Below are positions 26,821 through 35,502 of a DNA stretch of 64,000 bases, piece after piece. The notes under the pieces are model-generated. The model was not told the origin of the DNA, did not search any database, and saw only the letters and a program-made list of their open reading frames with translations. A program made the translations under genes and the position numbers. Within the stretch, counting starts at the first letter, position 1. Every line of letters starts with the position of its first letter. The stretch spans positions 61,694-125,693 of the forward strand of contig JAGKSB010000010.1 of the NCBI GenBank assembly GCA_017942165.1. The letters are read 5' to 3'. This DNA comes from Rhinopithecimicrobium faecis (lineage in GTDB: Bacteria > Bacteroidota > Bacteroidia > Sphingobacteriales > Sphingobacteriaceae).

Positions 26821-27699
26821 ATGTCAGAATACGAATTAAGCGGACAGAAAAAGAAGACCAAATCAGTTTATATATCCACAGTAATAAGTATTGCTTTGGT
26901 GCTGATGGTTACCGGCTTATTAGGATTAATCTTAGTGCATGCTAAGAACTTATCGAAATATGTTAAAGAGAATATCGTGTTGAACATAATTGTCAATGAC
27001 GGTATTTCCGAGGGCGACGTCCTTACCCTACAGAAGGATATCGAAAAAGATCCGTATACATTACGCTCTGAATATATCTCGAAAGAGTTAGCTGCAAAAA
27101 ACCTGAAAGAAGATTTAGGGGAAGATTTTATTGAATTCTTAGGGCATAACCCGCTGCTACCAGCGATTGATGTGTATATGAAGGAGGATTATGCGAATAC
27201 AGATAGCATTCAAGCCTTTATTAATAAAATTTCTAAAAATGAGAAGATTAAGGAGGTTGTGTATCAAGAATCATTAATTGATATGGTCAACCATAATATC
27301 CGGGTAATCTCCATTGTCGTATTAGCTTTTGCGGCGATCTTATTAATTATTGCTATCGCTTTAATTAATAATACGATCCGTCTAGCGATTTACTCGCAGC
27401 GTTTCTTAATTAAAAGTATGCAGCTTATTGGTGCTACTAAGAACTTTATCCGCAGACCTTTTATTACCTATGGTATTGTACATGGATTGTTAGGATCTTT
27501 AATTTCAATTTTACTATTAATATTAATCCTAAAATTTGCACAGCAGCAGGTTCCAGAGTTAGTATTTTTGAGAAATTGGTATGAATTTGCGTTGATTTTC
27601 ATAGGCGTTATCATCCTGGGTATCCTTATTGCGGGTTTAAGTACTTACTTCGCTGTAACGAAATACCTTAAAGCTAAATCCAACGACTTATATAGTTAA
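26821..27699 (+). CDS. ftsX: Cell-division protein FtsX
   Basis: The permease-like partner of FtsE that couples the divisome to peptidoglycan hydrolases. The 292-residue protein shows the FtsX layout: a cytoplasmic N-tail, TM1 (ISTVISIALVLMVTGLLGLI), an extracellular loop (LQKDIEKDPYTLRSEYISKELA, DVYMKEDYANTDSI), then three further helices with SMQLIGATKNFIRRPF between TM2 and TM3. ftsE is not adjacent. It heads a run of five plus-strand genes to ribF. Confidence 0.92.
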   Translation: MSEYELSGQKKKTKSVYISTVISIALVLMVTGLLGLILVHAKNLSKYVKENIVLNIIVNDGISEGDVLTLQKDIEKDPYTLRSEYISKELAAKNLKEDLGEDFIEFLGHNPLLPAIDVYMKEDYANTDSIQAFINKISKNEKIKEVVYQESLIDMVNHNIRVISIVVLAFAAILLIIAIALINNTIRLAIYSQRFLIKSMQLIGATKNFIRRPFITYGIVHGLLGSLISILLLILILKFAQQQVPELVFLRNWYEFALIFIGVIILGILIAGLSTYFAVTKYLKAKSNDLYS

Positions 27700-27728
27700 A
27701 TCCATAGATTTAACAGCATACATTAGTT

Positions 27729-27763
27729 GCATAATGCCGTAAATTTAATTTGCTGCATTATGC
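27729..27763. promoter_or_regulatory. Inverted repeat between ftsX and the DUF3098 gene
   Basis: GCATAATGC (27729-27737) and GCATTATGC (27755-27763), with 9-bp perfect arms and a 17-nt spacer. It may be a weak processing/termination hairpin or an operator for the downstream genes. Confidence 0.4.
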
Positions 27764-27793
27764 ATTTTACGTTTAATAAACCTTTAATCTATT

Positions 27794-28018
27794 ATGGCAC
27801 AATCAAGACCAGAGGGAGCTACAAACAGCAAGTTTGTATTCCAAAAAATCAACTACCAGCTATTGGTAGCTAGCGTAGCTGTCGTTGCAGCAGGCTTTCT
27901 ACTGATGATGGGCACGACAGACATCTACAGCTTTACAAAAATCACTTTAGCACCAATTGTTGTTATTGCAGGCTTTGCAATTGGATTTATTGCCATCTTA
28001 TATAAACCTAAAAAATAA
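27794..28018 (+). CDS. DUF3098 family small membrane protein
   Basis: A 74-residue protein with a polar N-terminus (KFVFQKINYQLLVASVAVV), a TM helix (LLVASVAVVAAGFLLMMG) and a second one (ITLAPIVVIAGFAIGFIAIL) ending in YKPKK. This layout and the position between ftsX and uppP match the DUF3098 family of Bacteroidota. Function is unknown; the linkage suggests an envelope or division role. It is 10 bp upstream of uppP. Confidence 0.82.
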   Translation: MAQSRPEGATNSKFVFQKINYQLLVASVAVVAAGFLLMMGTTDIYSFTKITLAPIVVIAGFAIGFIAILYKPKK

Positions 28019-28028
28019 CGTTGTTTAG

Positions 28029-28823
28029 ATGAGTATTTTTGAAGTTATTGTCCTAGCAATTATTGAAGGATTAACGGAGTTCTTACCCGTTTCCTCTACA
28101 GGACACATGATTATTGCTACTGCCCTAATGGGAATTGAGACTTCTGAATTTGTGAAGCTTTTTACCATTGCCATTCAGCTGGGAACGATTCTTTCGGTCT
28201 TAGTTTTATACTACAAACGTTTCTTAAAATCTATGAGCTTTTATTATAAGCTTGTGATTGCAGCCATTCCCGCATCGATCTTAGGATTAGTGTTTAACGA
28301 TTATATAGACTCCTTATTGGAGAGCCCTCTAATGGTCGCTGTCATGCTTGTAATTGGGGGAGTATTCCTTTTATTTGTAGACCGTTGGTTTAATAAACCT
28401 ACCATAGAAGATTCCGATGATATCACCTATACACAGGCCTTAAAAATTGGCTTGTACCAATGTTTAGCGCTTATCCCTGGAACTTCGCGTTCAGCAAGCA
28501 CAATTATTGGGGGAATGACGCAGAAGTTGACACGCAAAGCCGCAGCAGAGTTCTCATTCTTCTTGGCGCTGCCAATGATGTTTGGCGCTACGGCCGTTAA
28601 ATTGATAAAGTATTATAAGAATGGCTCAGTGCTTACTGGCGAAGAGATAAACTTATTAATTATTGGAAATATTGTAGGTTTTGTAGTGGCAATTATCGCT
28701 ATTAAAACCTTTATTGACGTACTTACAAAATACGGTTTTAAAGCTTTCGGCTGGTACCGTATCGTAGTAGGACTTATTATTATTGGACTTTTATTAAGTG
28801 GACATAGTCTACAAATTATATAA
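28029..28823 (+). CDS. uppP: Undecaprenyl-diphosphatase (BacA/UppP)
   Basis: An integral membrane phosphatase that recycles undecaprenyl pyrophosphate for peptidoglycan synthesis. The signature EGLTEFLPVSSTGHM is near the N-terminus (about 13-27) and the second motif PGTSRSAST around residue 155. Eight hydrophobic helices cover the 264 residues. Its stop codon overlaps the truB start by one base (TAATG), indicating translational coupling. Confidence 0.97.
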   Translation: MSIFEVIVLAIIEGLTEFLPVSSTGHMIIATALMGIETSEFVKLFTIAIQLGTILSVLVLYYKRFLKSMSFYYKLVIAAIPASILGLVFNDYIDSLLESPLMVAVMLVIGGVFLLFVDRWFNKPTIEDSDDITYTQALKIGLYQCLALIPGTSRSASTIIGGMTQKLTRKAAAEFSFFLALPMMFGATAVKLIKYYKNGSVLTGEEINLLIIGNIVGFVVAIIAIKTFIDVLTKYGFKAFGWYRIVVGLIIIGLLLSGHSLQII

Positions 28824-29551
28824 TGGAAAACAAGGAATTAGAACAAGGGAATCAAGGTTTTACCTTTGCTGAAGGGCAAGTACTATTAATTGATAAACCG
28901 TTGACGTGGACAAGTTTTGATGTGGTGGGGAAAGTTCGAAATTCCATAAAACCCTTAAAAGTTAAAGTTGGTCACGCTGGCACCTTAGATCCCTTGGCAA
29001 CAGGGCTTTTAATTGTATGTACAGGTAAGTTTACCAAGCAAATCGACAACTATCAAGCTGAAGACAAAGAATATACAGGCACGATAACCTTAGGAGCTAC
29101 GACCCCTTCCTTTGATTTGGAAACGGAGGTGGACGAAACTTTCGACACCACGGCAATTACCGAAGAAATGATTTATGCAGCAGCGAAAACATTTGAAGGT
29201 GATATCGCGCAGTTCCCTCCTGCCCATTCGGCAATAAAAATTGGTGGGGAGCGTGTTTATGAAAAGGCACGTCGTGGGGAGACTGTAGAACTAAAAGCGC
29301 GCGCTGTACGTATTAATTCATTTGACATTGAACGTATAGAAATGCCACATGTACACTTCCGCGTGCGTTGCACCAAAGGAACCTACATCCGTTCACTGGC
29401 ATATGACTTCGGTAAAGCATTAGGAAATGGCGCCCATCTTTCGGCCTTACGCAGGACGAAATCCGGGGATTTCCATGTTGATAAAGCTTGGAATTTGGAA
29501 GATTTAATCGTTCAAATTCGTGCACATAAAGAGCTAGCAGCAGCCACATAG
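28823..29551 (+). CDS. truB: tRNA pseudouridine(55) synthase TruB
   Basis: Makes pseudouridine 55 in the T-loop of tRNAs. The catalytic aspartate is D56 in GHAGTLDPLATG; other family motifs are KPLTWTSFDVV, PPAHSAIKIGGERVYEKARRG and CTKGTYIRSLAYD. Length is 242 residues, lacking a long C-terminal PUA domain as usual for Bacteroidota. It overlaps uppP by one base and precedes ribF by 10 bp. Confidence 0.97.
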   Translation: MENKELEQGNQGFTFAEGQVLLIDKPLTWTSFDVVGKVRNSIKPLKVKVGHAGTLDPLATGLLIVCTGKFTKQIDNYQAEDKEYTGTITLGATTPSFDLETEVDETFDTTAITEEMIYAAAKTFEGDIAQFPPAHSAIKIGGERVYEKARRGETVELKARAVRINSFDIERIEMPHVHFRVRCTKGTYIRSLAYDFGKALGNGAHLSALRRTKSGDFHVDKAWNLEDLIVQIRAHKELAAAT

Positions 29552-29561
29552 ATTATACACT

Positions 29562-30539
29562 ATGAAAATATACAGAAATTTAGAAGATTTCACTCCTTTA
29601 GAGAACGCCGTAGTTACCATAGGTACTTTTGATGGTGTTCATATTGGGCATCAGAAGATCTTGAGTCATCTAAAAGAATCTGCAAAAAAAATAAATGGGG
29701 AAACGGTACTTCTTACCTTCTACCCACACCCTCGGTTGATTATTAATCCCGATGATGATACCTTACGGCTTATTAATGATATTGATGAAAAAGTACGTCA
29801 GCTAGCGTTAGCCGGTATTGACCACCTTATTATCACGCCATTTTCGCGCGATTTCTCCAACCAAACACCGGAAGAATATATCTCTAATGTGTTGGTAGGC
29901 AAACTAGGGACCAAAAAAATCGTGATTGGCTATGACCATCATTTTGCAAAAGACCGTAAAGGATCATTAGCAGATTTACAGGAGTATGCAGAGATCTTTG
30001 ACTATACCGTAGATCAAATTCCAGAACAAGATATCAACGATATTGCCGTCTCCTCGACGCGTATTAGGGAATCTCTGATCAAAGGAGATATTAAGACTGC
30101 AAACCTATATCTGGGCTACCCATTTGAGCTTACAGGAAATGTAGTTCGTGGTGATCAAATCGGCCGTACCATTGGTTTTCCCACCGCGAATTTATCGATC
30201 AGAGAGAAGCATAAGCTTATTCCTGCTTACGGCATCTACGCTGTAGAAGTCGCTATTTACGACCGCATAAATGAGGTGGAAACAGGGGAATATTGTCCTC
30301 CCGAGCCGATCCAACTAGCCAAAGGTATGGGCTATATAGGAACGCGTCCTACGGTGGATGGTATGAATAGAACGATAGAAATATCTCTTTTAGACTTTGA
30401 TCAGGATATTTATGGAAAGACATTGTCTGTAAAGTTCACACATTTTATTCGTCATGATGAGCGCTTTGATGGCTTAGAGCCACTAATGAAGCAAATTCGC
30501 GCTGATGAAGCTGAAATTCGAAAGATCTACAATCTTTAA
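29562..30539 (+). CDS. ribF: Bifunctional riboflavin kinase/FAD synthetase
   Basis: Converts riboflavin to FMN and FAD. The N-terminal nucleotidyltransferase domain has TIGTFDGVHIGHQ (about 19-31) and SSTRIRESL; the C-terminal kinase domain has GDQIGRTIGFPTANL, GIYAVEV and GYIGTRPTVDG. Length is 325 residues. It is the last gene of the ftsX-ribF run and ends at a strong terminator. Confidence 0.97.
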   Translation: MKIYRNLEDFTPLENAVVTIGTFDGVHIGHQKILSHLKESAKKINGETVLLTFYPHPRLIINPDDDTLRLINDIDEKVRQLALAGIDHLIITPFSRDFSNQTPEEYISNVLVGKLGTKKIVIGYDHHFAKDRKGSLADLQEYAEIFDYTVDQIPEQDINDIAVSSTRIRESLIKGDIKTANLYLGYPFELTGNVVRGDQIGRTIGFPTANLSIREKHKLIPAYGIYAVEVAIYDRINEVETGEYCPPEPIQLAKGMGYIGTRPTVDGMNRTIEISLLDFDQDIYGKTLSVKFTHFIRHDERFDGLEPLMKQIRADEAEIRKIYNL

Positions 30540-30545
30540 AATATA

Positions 30546-30584
30546 AAAACGCAACTCTGGACTGACCCCAATGAGTTGCGTTTT
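30546..30584 (+). terminator. ftsX-ribF operon terminator
   Basis: aaaacgcaactc / gagttgcgtttt, a 12-bp stem with a 15-nt loop and TTTTT end, 7 bp after ribF. Confidence 0.92.
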
Positions 30585-30759
30585 TACTTTACAGCAAATA
30601 GGTAGCCAACTAGCTAATACTTCTTTCCCCAAAGAGCAACCGAGTAGCTCCATAGCCACATTAATTAGGTTTATGTTTAATTATTTAACTGTGGAAACAA
30701 ATAATTTCCAAATCATACTATTTAGTTCCTATATTTATTTGACATATAAACTCATAAGT

Positions 30760-32124
30760 ATGATTAGAAAAAAAACATTATTTTCAGCATGCATTCTTAT
30801 ACTTTGCAGTATAGCTTGTAGCAAAACCGAAGTCTCTCAAGCAGATTATGACGAGCGTGGCCCATCCACAGCTACGGAACAGCAAACAGATACGTTACAG
30901 ATTCCTTTCGCAGGAAATGCCTATATCACGCAAGCGCCAACAAATTCCGCCGTACTTATTACGAGCAATGGCTTAGCCAACTGGAATAATGCACAAGCTG
31001 TTGCCTCTGTGTATTTCCACGTTTCAAAAAAAGGAAAGCTCAATTTAGGTCTTCATGCTAAAGTGTCATCAGGATCATCACAGGCGAAGATTACAATCGC
31101 CCGTGTTTCAGGTCAAAATGCCCAACTAGATACCGTGAATCTGCAAGGCAGTAATTATCAAAACTATGCCCTTAAATCATATGAAGTATTGGATACTGGA
31201 TTTTACAAAGTTGATATTCAAGGATTAACAAAGACGTCTTCCTATTTTGGGGATGTAAGTCAACTCTTGTTGTCTGGAACAGCGAGCACAGGAAAGGTCA
31301 CCTATGTTAACAATTCTGAATTTTATTATTACGGGCGCCGTGGGGCATCAACACATTTTCACTATACCCTACCCGCAAATAAAAAAGCTTTATACTTCTA
31401 TAATGAGGTTTATGTTGCTCCCGGAAATGATGTTATAGGATCTTATTTTATGGCTAATGGATTTACTGGTGGCTATCTTGGAATGCAGGTAAATAGTGCT
31501 TCGGAGCGTCGCATATTATTCTCTATTTGGAGTCCATACAAAACAGATGATCCCGCATCTATCCCTTTGGAAGATCAAATTATCTTACTTCGTAAAGGTA
31601 CAGGTGTAACGACGGGAACTTTTGGTAATGAGGGCTCCGGAGGGCAAAGTTATTTGATCTTTCCATGGGTTGCAGGAAACACCTATCAATTTCTGAATAA
31701 AGGGGAGCCCGATGGAAATGGTAACACCATTTATACAGCTTGGTTTAAGCCATCCACTGAAACACAATGGAAATTAATTGCTAGCTGGAAACGTCCAAAA
31801 ACAGATATATACTTAGAAGGGGTTCATAGTTTTCTAGAAAATTTCAACCCTAATCAAGGGTATATAACACGTGTTGGACAGTACAAAAATCAATTTGTCT
31901 ATACCACGGACCAACAATGGCAAGAGGTGACGCAGGCACGCTTTACATCGGATAACACGTATAGAAATGGTCAACGCAGAGATGTTAAAGGAGGCGTTAA
32001 TGCTTCCAACAGCTTTGAGCTTAAAATAGATGGATTTTTTGATGATTATAATGTTCCTAACACAAATTACTCACGTACAGCAAATGGCTTACAACCACAA
32101 ATAGACTTTTCTTTGCTTCCATAG
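30760..32124 (+). CDS. DUF5077/DUF3472 domain lipoprotein
   Basis: Starts at MIRKKTLFSACILILCSIACSK, a signal peptide with lipobox SIAC; the frame is open further upstream but that part crosses the ribF terminator and is not coding. Residues about 35-180 form a beta-rich domain of the DUF5077 type (FAGNAYITQAPTNSAVLITS), followed by a DUF3472 domain (EFYYYGRRGASTHFHYTLP, GGYLGMQVNSASERRILFSIW, GGQSYLIFPW). Families of this kind are surface proteins of Bacteroidota often near polysaccharide-use genes, but no such genes are adjacent here. It is a single-gene unit between terminators; the function is not known. Confidence 0.78.
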   Translation: MIRKKTLFSACILILCSIACSKTEVSQADYDERGPSTATEQQTDTLQIPFAGNAYITQAPTNSAVLITSNGLANWNNAQAVASVYFHVSKKGKLNLGLHAKVSSGSSQAKITIARVSGQNAQLDTVNLQGSNYQNYALKSYEVLDTGFYKVDIQGLTKTSSYFGDVSQLLLSGTASTGKVTYVNNSEFYYYGRRGASTHFHYTLPANKKALYFYNEVYVAPGNDVIGSYFMANGFTGGYLGMQVNSASERRILFSIWSPYKTDDPASIPLEDQIILLRKGTGVTTGTFGNEGSGGQSYLIFPWVAGNTYQFLNKGEPDGNGNTIYTAWFKPSTETQWKLIASWKRPKTDIYLEGVHSFLENFNPNQGYITRVGQYKNQFVYTTDQQWQEVTQARFTSDNTYRNGQRRDVKGGVNASNSFELKIDGFFDDYNVPNTNYSRTANGLQPQIDFSLLP

Positions 32125-32190
32125 TCGCATTCTAAATTTTTAATTTAGGAAAACTCAACTTCTCAGCGAAAGAAGTTAAGGAAAGCAACC

Positions 32191-32219
32191 TAATCCCTCA
32201 TCGTGTTTATGAGGGATTT
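32191..32219. terminator. Shared terminator between the DUF3472 gene and the acyltransferase gene
   Basis: taatccctcat / atgagggatt(t)a stem with a 7-nt loop between convergent genes. The plus strand continues into TTATCTTTTT. It overlaps the last codon of the minus-strand gene by two bases. Confidence 0.8.
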
Positions 32220-33204
32220 ATCTTTTTACCTTCGGATGCATATAACGTTTTACTAAATAATAGCCGATAATAGGGCATGAAAAATAACAACGTTCAATCC
32301 AGGTGAGTTTTCTTTGAAGCTCAAACTCCCAAAATTTACGATATATTCCTGCAGCAGTAATCTTCTTTATGGAAAATAAATTAGTGAGCACAGCATCCAT
32401 ATTAATAGCCTTTAAAAGGCCATAATCATTTCGTTGAATAGCTTCCTCAGTCTGCCTACGAAAATATTCCGCTTCCAATCTATTTACTGCTACAGTATTT
32501 TCCCCTAATTCCGCAGCATCACATATACGCAACACCTTATACAGAAGTCGTGCAGGTAAGCAAACGATATAGAATCTAGGTAGTAGCATGCTAATTACAA
32601 GGGGGTGTATTGGTAAATATGGGATGGAAAAATTAGTTTCTAACCAGGTATTAAAACTTCGATTCATCCGTGCAGCAGGTAATAAGTATTCAGAATTTAT
32701 GACGGCCATAGAGACGATAATAGCGTTATACTTTTTCGCCATATAGATGAATGAAGAACTGTAGCGCTGCACCCTATTTTTATTACATGCTCCCTTTATC
32801 ATTCCCCTAGCTCCCTCTGGAGATATGTAAATAATTTTATTTTGCTGGCAAAGGGTTTCAAAATTAGCCATGTTTGCTTTCAAGCATCCCATGCGCTGCC
32901 ACCAATTTTTCAGGAGAAATGGCCTTACCTGATCATCATACAAGCGGGCATGAATTAATCTACTGAGCTTAATTCCTCTTCCCGTTAATTCACTTGTCAA
33001 CCTAAGAAAGAGAGCATCAAAGATAATATTGTCCCATGAGAGTCCTGCGCCAGCATGATTTCCAATGATTATAATAGGGCGTTGGTTATAATAATTTAAA
33101 AAAGAAAAATCACCGTCTATTTCAGCTTGAAAAAAATTATCTGCTAAATCTAATAAAACTTCATTAGAAAAGTCTCGGGCATACTGTTCCGTATCAATTT
33201 TCAT
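32218..33204 (-). CDS. Lysophospholipid/glycerol acyltransferase family protein
   Basis: A 328-residue PlsC-superfamily protein. The catalytic His-Asp pair is in IIGNHAGAGLSWDNI (H50, D58); the spacing is longer than the classical HX4D but resembles the variant seen in other Bacteroidota/actinobacterial members (NHSG.LPWD). The second motif is YISPEGARG (FPEGxR-like, about 150-158). There are few membrane segments apart from ISMLLPRFYIVCLPARLLY. It probably esterifies a lysophospholipid or another lipid; the substrate is unknown. It is monocistronic, convergent with the DUF3472 gene. Confidence 0.72.
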   Translation of the reverse strand: MKIDTEQYARDFSNEVLLDLADNFFQAEIDGDFSFLNYYNQRPIIIIGNHAGAGLSWDNIIFDALFLRLTSELTGRGIKLSRLIHARLYDDQVRPFLLKNWWQRMGCLKANMANFETLCQQNKIIYISPEGARGMIKGACNKNRVQRYSSSFIYMAKKYNAIIVSMAVINSEYLLPAARMNRSFNTWLETNFSIPYLPIHPLVISMLLPRFYIVCLPARLLYKVLRICDAAELGENTVAVNRLEAEYFRRQTEEAIQRNDYGLLKAINMDAVLTNLFSIKKITAAGIYRKFWEFELQRKLTWIERCYFSCPIIGYYLVKRYMHPKVKR

Positions 33205-33310
33205 ATATAATCTTCAAAATTATGGAAGAATCAAAAAGAATGTGCAGACACCTTCCTTAATTGCAAAAATAATAAATTTAATTTAAAGAAACATAAAGTT
33301 TCAAAAGTAA

Positions 33311-33345
33311 AAATCCCCATACAACACGTAGTTGTATGGGGATTT
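33311..33345 (-). terminator. purF terminator
   Basis: aaatccccatacaac-ACGTA-gttgtatggggattt, a perfect 15-bp stem, 22 bp after the purF stop. Confidence 0.95.
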
Positions 33346-33366
33346 CTTATATCATATTATCAAGTG

Positions 33367-35277
33367 TTAGCTCGAGAAATAGGCTCTTACATTCTTTCCT
33401 TCCACCCAATTCATAAAGGCTTTATTGACAACCTTATTTCCACCTGGAGTTGGATAATCTCCTGAGAAATACCAGTCTCCTTTATGGTCAGGACAGGCAA
33501 TATGTAGATTGTCCAATGTCTGGAAGATAACTTCAACATCCGCTTTTAGGTGATGAGGTTTAATTATTTTAGCAATCTCTGCAGAGATCTCATCATCCGT
33601 AAAAGGTTCATAAATAGCCTTTACATAGTTTTCAATTTCATCCTTAGGCTTCGCAATTGATGCGACACACTTCGAATATACATCATCGACAATATGCTGT
33701 AAACCGCGCTGTTTCAATAAAGATATGGCAGCTTCAAAGGCAATAAACTCACCCATGCGGGACATATCTATACCATAACAATCTGGGTAACGGATCTGTG
33801 GTGCAGAAGACACGATAATAATCTTCTTAGGATTAAGGCGATCTAAAATAGTTAAGATACTTTGTTTTAATGTTGTACCACGAACAATGGAGTCATCAAT
33901 GGCAACAATGGTATCTTGATGATCCTTAACAATACCGTAGGTCGTATCGTACACGTGCTGCACCATATCAGTACGGTCGGCATCCTGTGTAATAAAGGTA
34001 CGTAACTTAGCATCCTTCACGTTTAATTTCTCAAAGCGTGGTGTAATGCTTAACATTTCATCTAATTCAGTATCAGATATTTTATCAGAACGCTTTAATA
34101 GTGCTTCTTTTTGGAAGCTACGCACATAATTATTAACCCCTTCCATCATTCCGTAGTAGGAAACTTCTGCCGTATTAGGAATAAAGGAGAAAACGGTATT
34201 TTTAATATCGTGGTCGATAGCAGATAAGATTTGCGGGCATAATAGGTGGCCTAATTTCTTACGCTCTTTGTAAATATCGGAGTCAGAACCTCTGGAGAAG
34301 TAGATACGCTCGAATGAACAAGCTTTTTTCTCTACAGGTTCACGGAACATCTCTTCGGTGATGGTACCATCTTTTTTGGCAATTAAAGCATGACCTGGTT
34401 TAATTTCCTTCACAGCTGAAATTGGAATATTAAAGGCTGTTTGAATTACAGGGCGTTCAGAAGCTACGACAAGCACTTCATCATCTTGGTAGTAGAATGC
34501 TGGACGAATTCCTGCAGGATCACGCATCACAAAAGCATCCCCATGGCCGAAAATTCCGGCGATGGTATAGCCCCCATCCCACGTTTTCGCTGATCTTCTT
34601 AAGATTTTAGGAACATCTAAATTTTTAGCAATTAACGAGCTTATTTCAATATTTGAATAACCATCTTGCTTAAACTCATCGAATAGGGATTGGTTTTCAT
34701 TATCTAGAAAATGACCGATTTTCTCGAGCACTGTTACGGTGTCAGCTTGCTCCTTTGGATGCTGACCTAATTCATAGAGTTGCTGTAATAACTCATCCAC
34801 ATTCGTCATATTGAAGTTACCCGCTACGACAAGGTTGCGGGACATCCAGTTATTCTGACGAAGGAAAGGGTGACAACTTTCTATACTATTCTTACCGTGT
34901 GTACCGTAGCGCAAGTGCCCTAGAAGTACCTCTCCAGTAAAACTAACATTGTCTTTTAACCACTGCGTATCTTTAGATTTTTCAGGATATGCTTTACTTA
35001 CAGCCGCAAATTTCTTTTGCACATATTCGAAAATATCAGCTACAGCCGATGAACCCATCGCTCTATATCTTGAGATATAGCGTGAACCTGGTTTTACATC
35101 AAATTTAATAGTAGCGATACCAGCACCATCTTGACCTCGATTATGCTGTTTTTCCATTAATAGGTACAATTTGTTAATGCCGTAGTAAGGCGTACCATAT
35201 TTTTCCTGGTAATAAGATAAGGGTTTTAGCAGGCGAATTAGTGCGATTCCGCACTCGTGTTTTATAGAGTCACTCAT
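33367..35277 (-). CDS. purF: Amidophosphoribosyltransferase (PurF-like, class II glutamine amidotransferase)
   Basis: First committed step of purine synthesis, transferring glutamine amide nitrogen to PRPP. The start at MSDSIKHECGIALIRL places the nucleophile Cys at position 9 after a short propeptide. GATase motifs RGQDGAGIA, GHLRYGTHG and NFNMTN are present. The phosphoribosyltransferase PRPP loop is VAIDDSIVRGTTL (about residue 460), followed by SSAPQIRYPDCYGIDMS. The length of 636 residues is longer than the E. coli enzyme (about 505) but normal for the long Bacteroidota form. An upstream ATG six codons earlier is less likely. Confidence 0.9.
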   Translation of the reverse strand: MSDSIKHECGIALIRLLKPLSYYQEKYGTPYYGINKLYLLMEKQHNRGQDGAGIATIKFDVKPGSRYISRYRAMGSSAVADIFEYVQKKFAAVSKAYPEKSKDTQWLKDNVSFTGEVLLGHLRYGTHGKNSIESCHPFLRQNNWMSRNLVVAGNFNMTNVDELLQQLYELGQHPKEQADTVTVLEKIGHFLDNENQSLFDEFKQDGYSNIEISSLIAKNLDVPKILRRSAKTWDGGYTIAGIFGHGDAFVMRDPAGIRPAFYYQDDEVLVVASERPVIQTAFNIPISAVKEIKPGHALIAKKDGTITEEMFREPVEKKACSFERIYFSRGSDSDIYKERKKLGHLLCPQILSAIDHDIKNTVFSFIPNTAEVSYYGMMEGVNNYVRSFQKEALLKRSDKISDTELDEMLSITPRFEKLNVKDAKLRTFITQDADRTDMVQHVYDTTYGIVKDHQDTIVAIDDSIVRGTTLKQSILTILDRLNPKKIIIVSSAPQIRYPDCYGIDMSRMGEFIAFEAAISLLKQRGLQHIVDDVYSKCVASIAKPKDEIENYVKAIYEPFTDDEISAEIAKIIKPHHLKADVEVIFQTLDNLHIACPDHKGDWYFSGDYPTPGGNKVVNKAFMNWVEGKNVRAYFSS

Positions 35278-35445
35278 GATTTGAATTGATACCACAAAAT
35301 TAAAAAATAATTAGGGAATATAAGGCATATAAATTATCAATAAATAAACATTTAAATCTTTTTAATGTAATACTTTCAATGAAAAAGGGCTTCTTGTAGC
35401 CAAAAAAGCATTTTCCACACATTACAATGACAATAGCTTAAAAAA

Positions 35446-35473
35446 ACCCATAACAGCAGGTGCCATTATGGGT
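35446..35473 (-). terminator. amtB terminator
   Basis: acccataa / ttatgggt stem with an inner GCA/TGC pair; a six-A run at 35441-35446 supplies the U-tract on the minus strand. It lies 30 bp after the amtB stop. Confidence 0.85.
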
Positions 35474-35502
35474 CATAATTTAGGTTATTTGGAAGGGAAA
35501 AT

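Noticed and set aside
30571..30759. N-terminal extension of the DUF3472 lipoprotein
   Set aside because: The extension starts inside the ribF terminator hairpin and would precede a clear lipoprotein signal peptide, so the later Met at 30760 is used.
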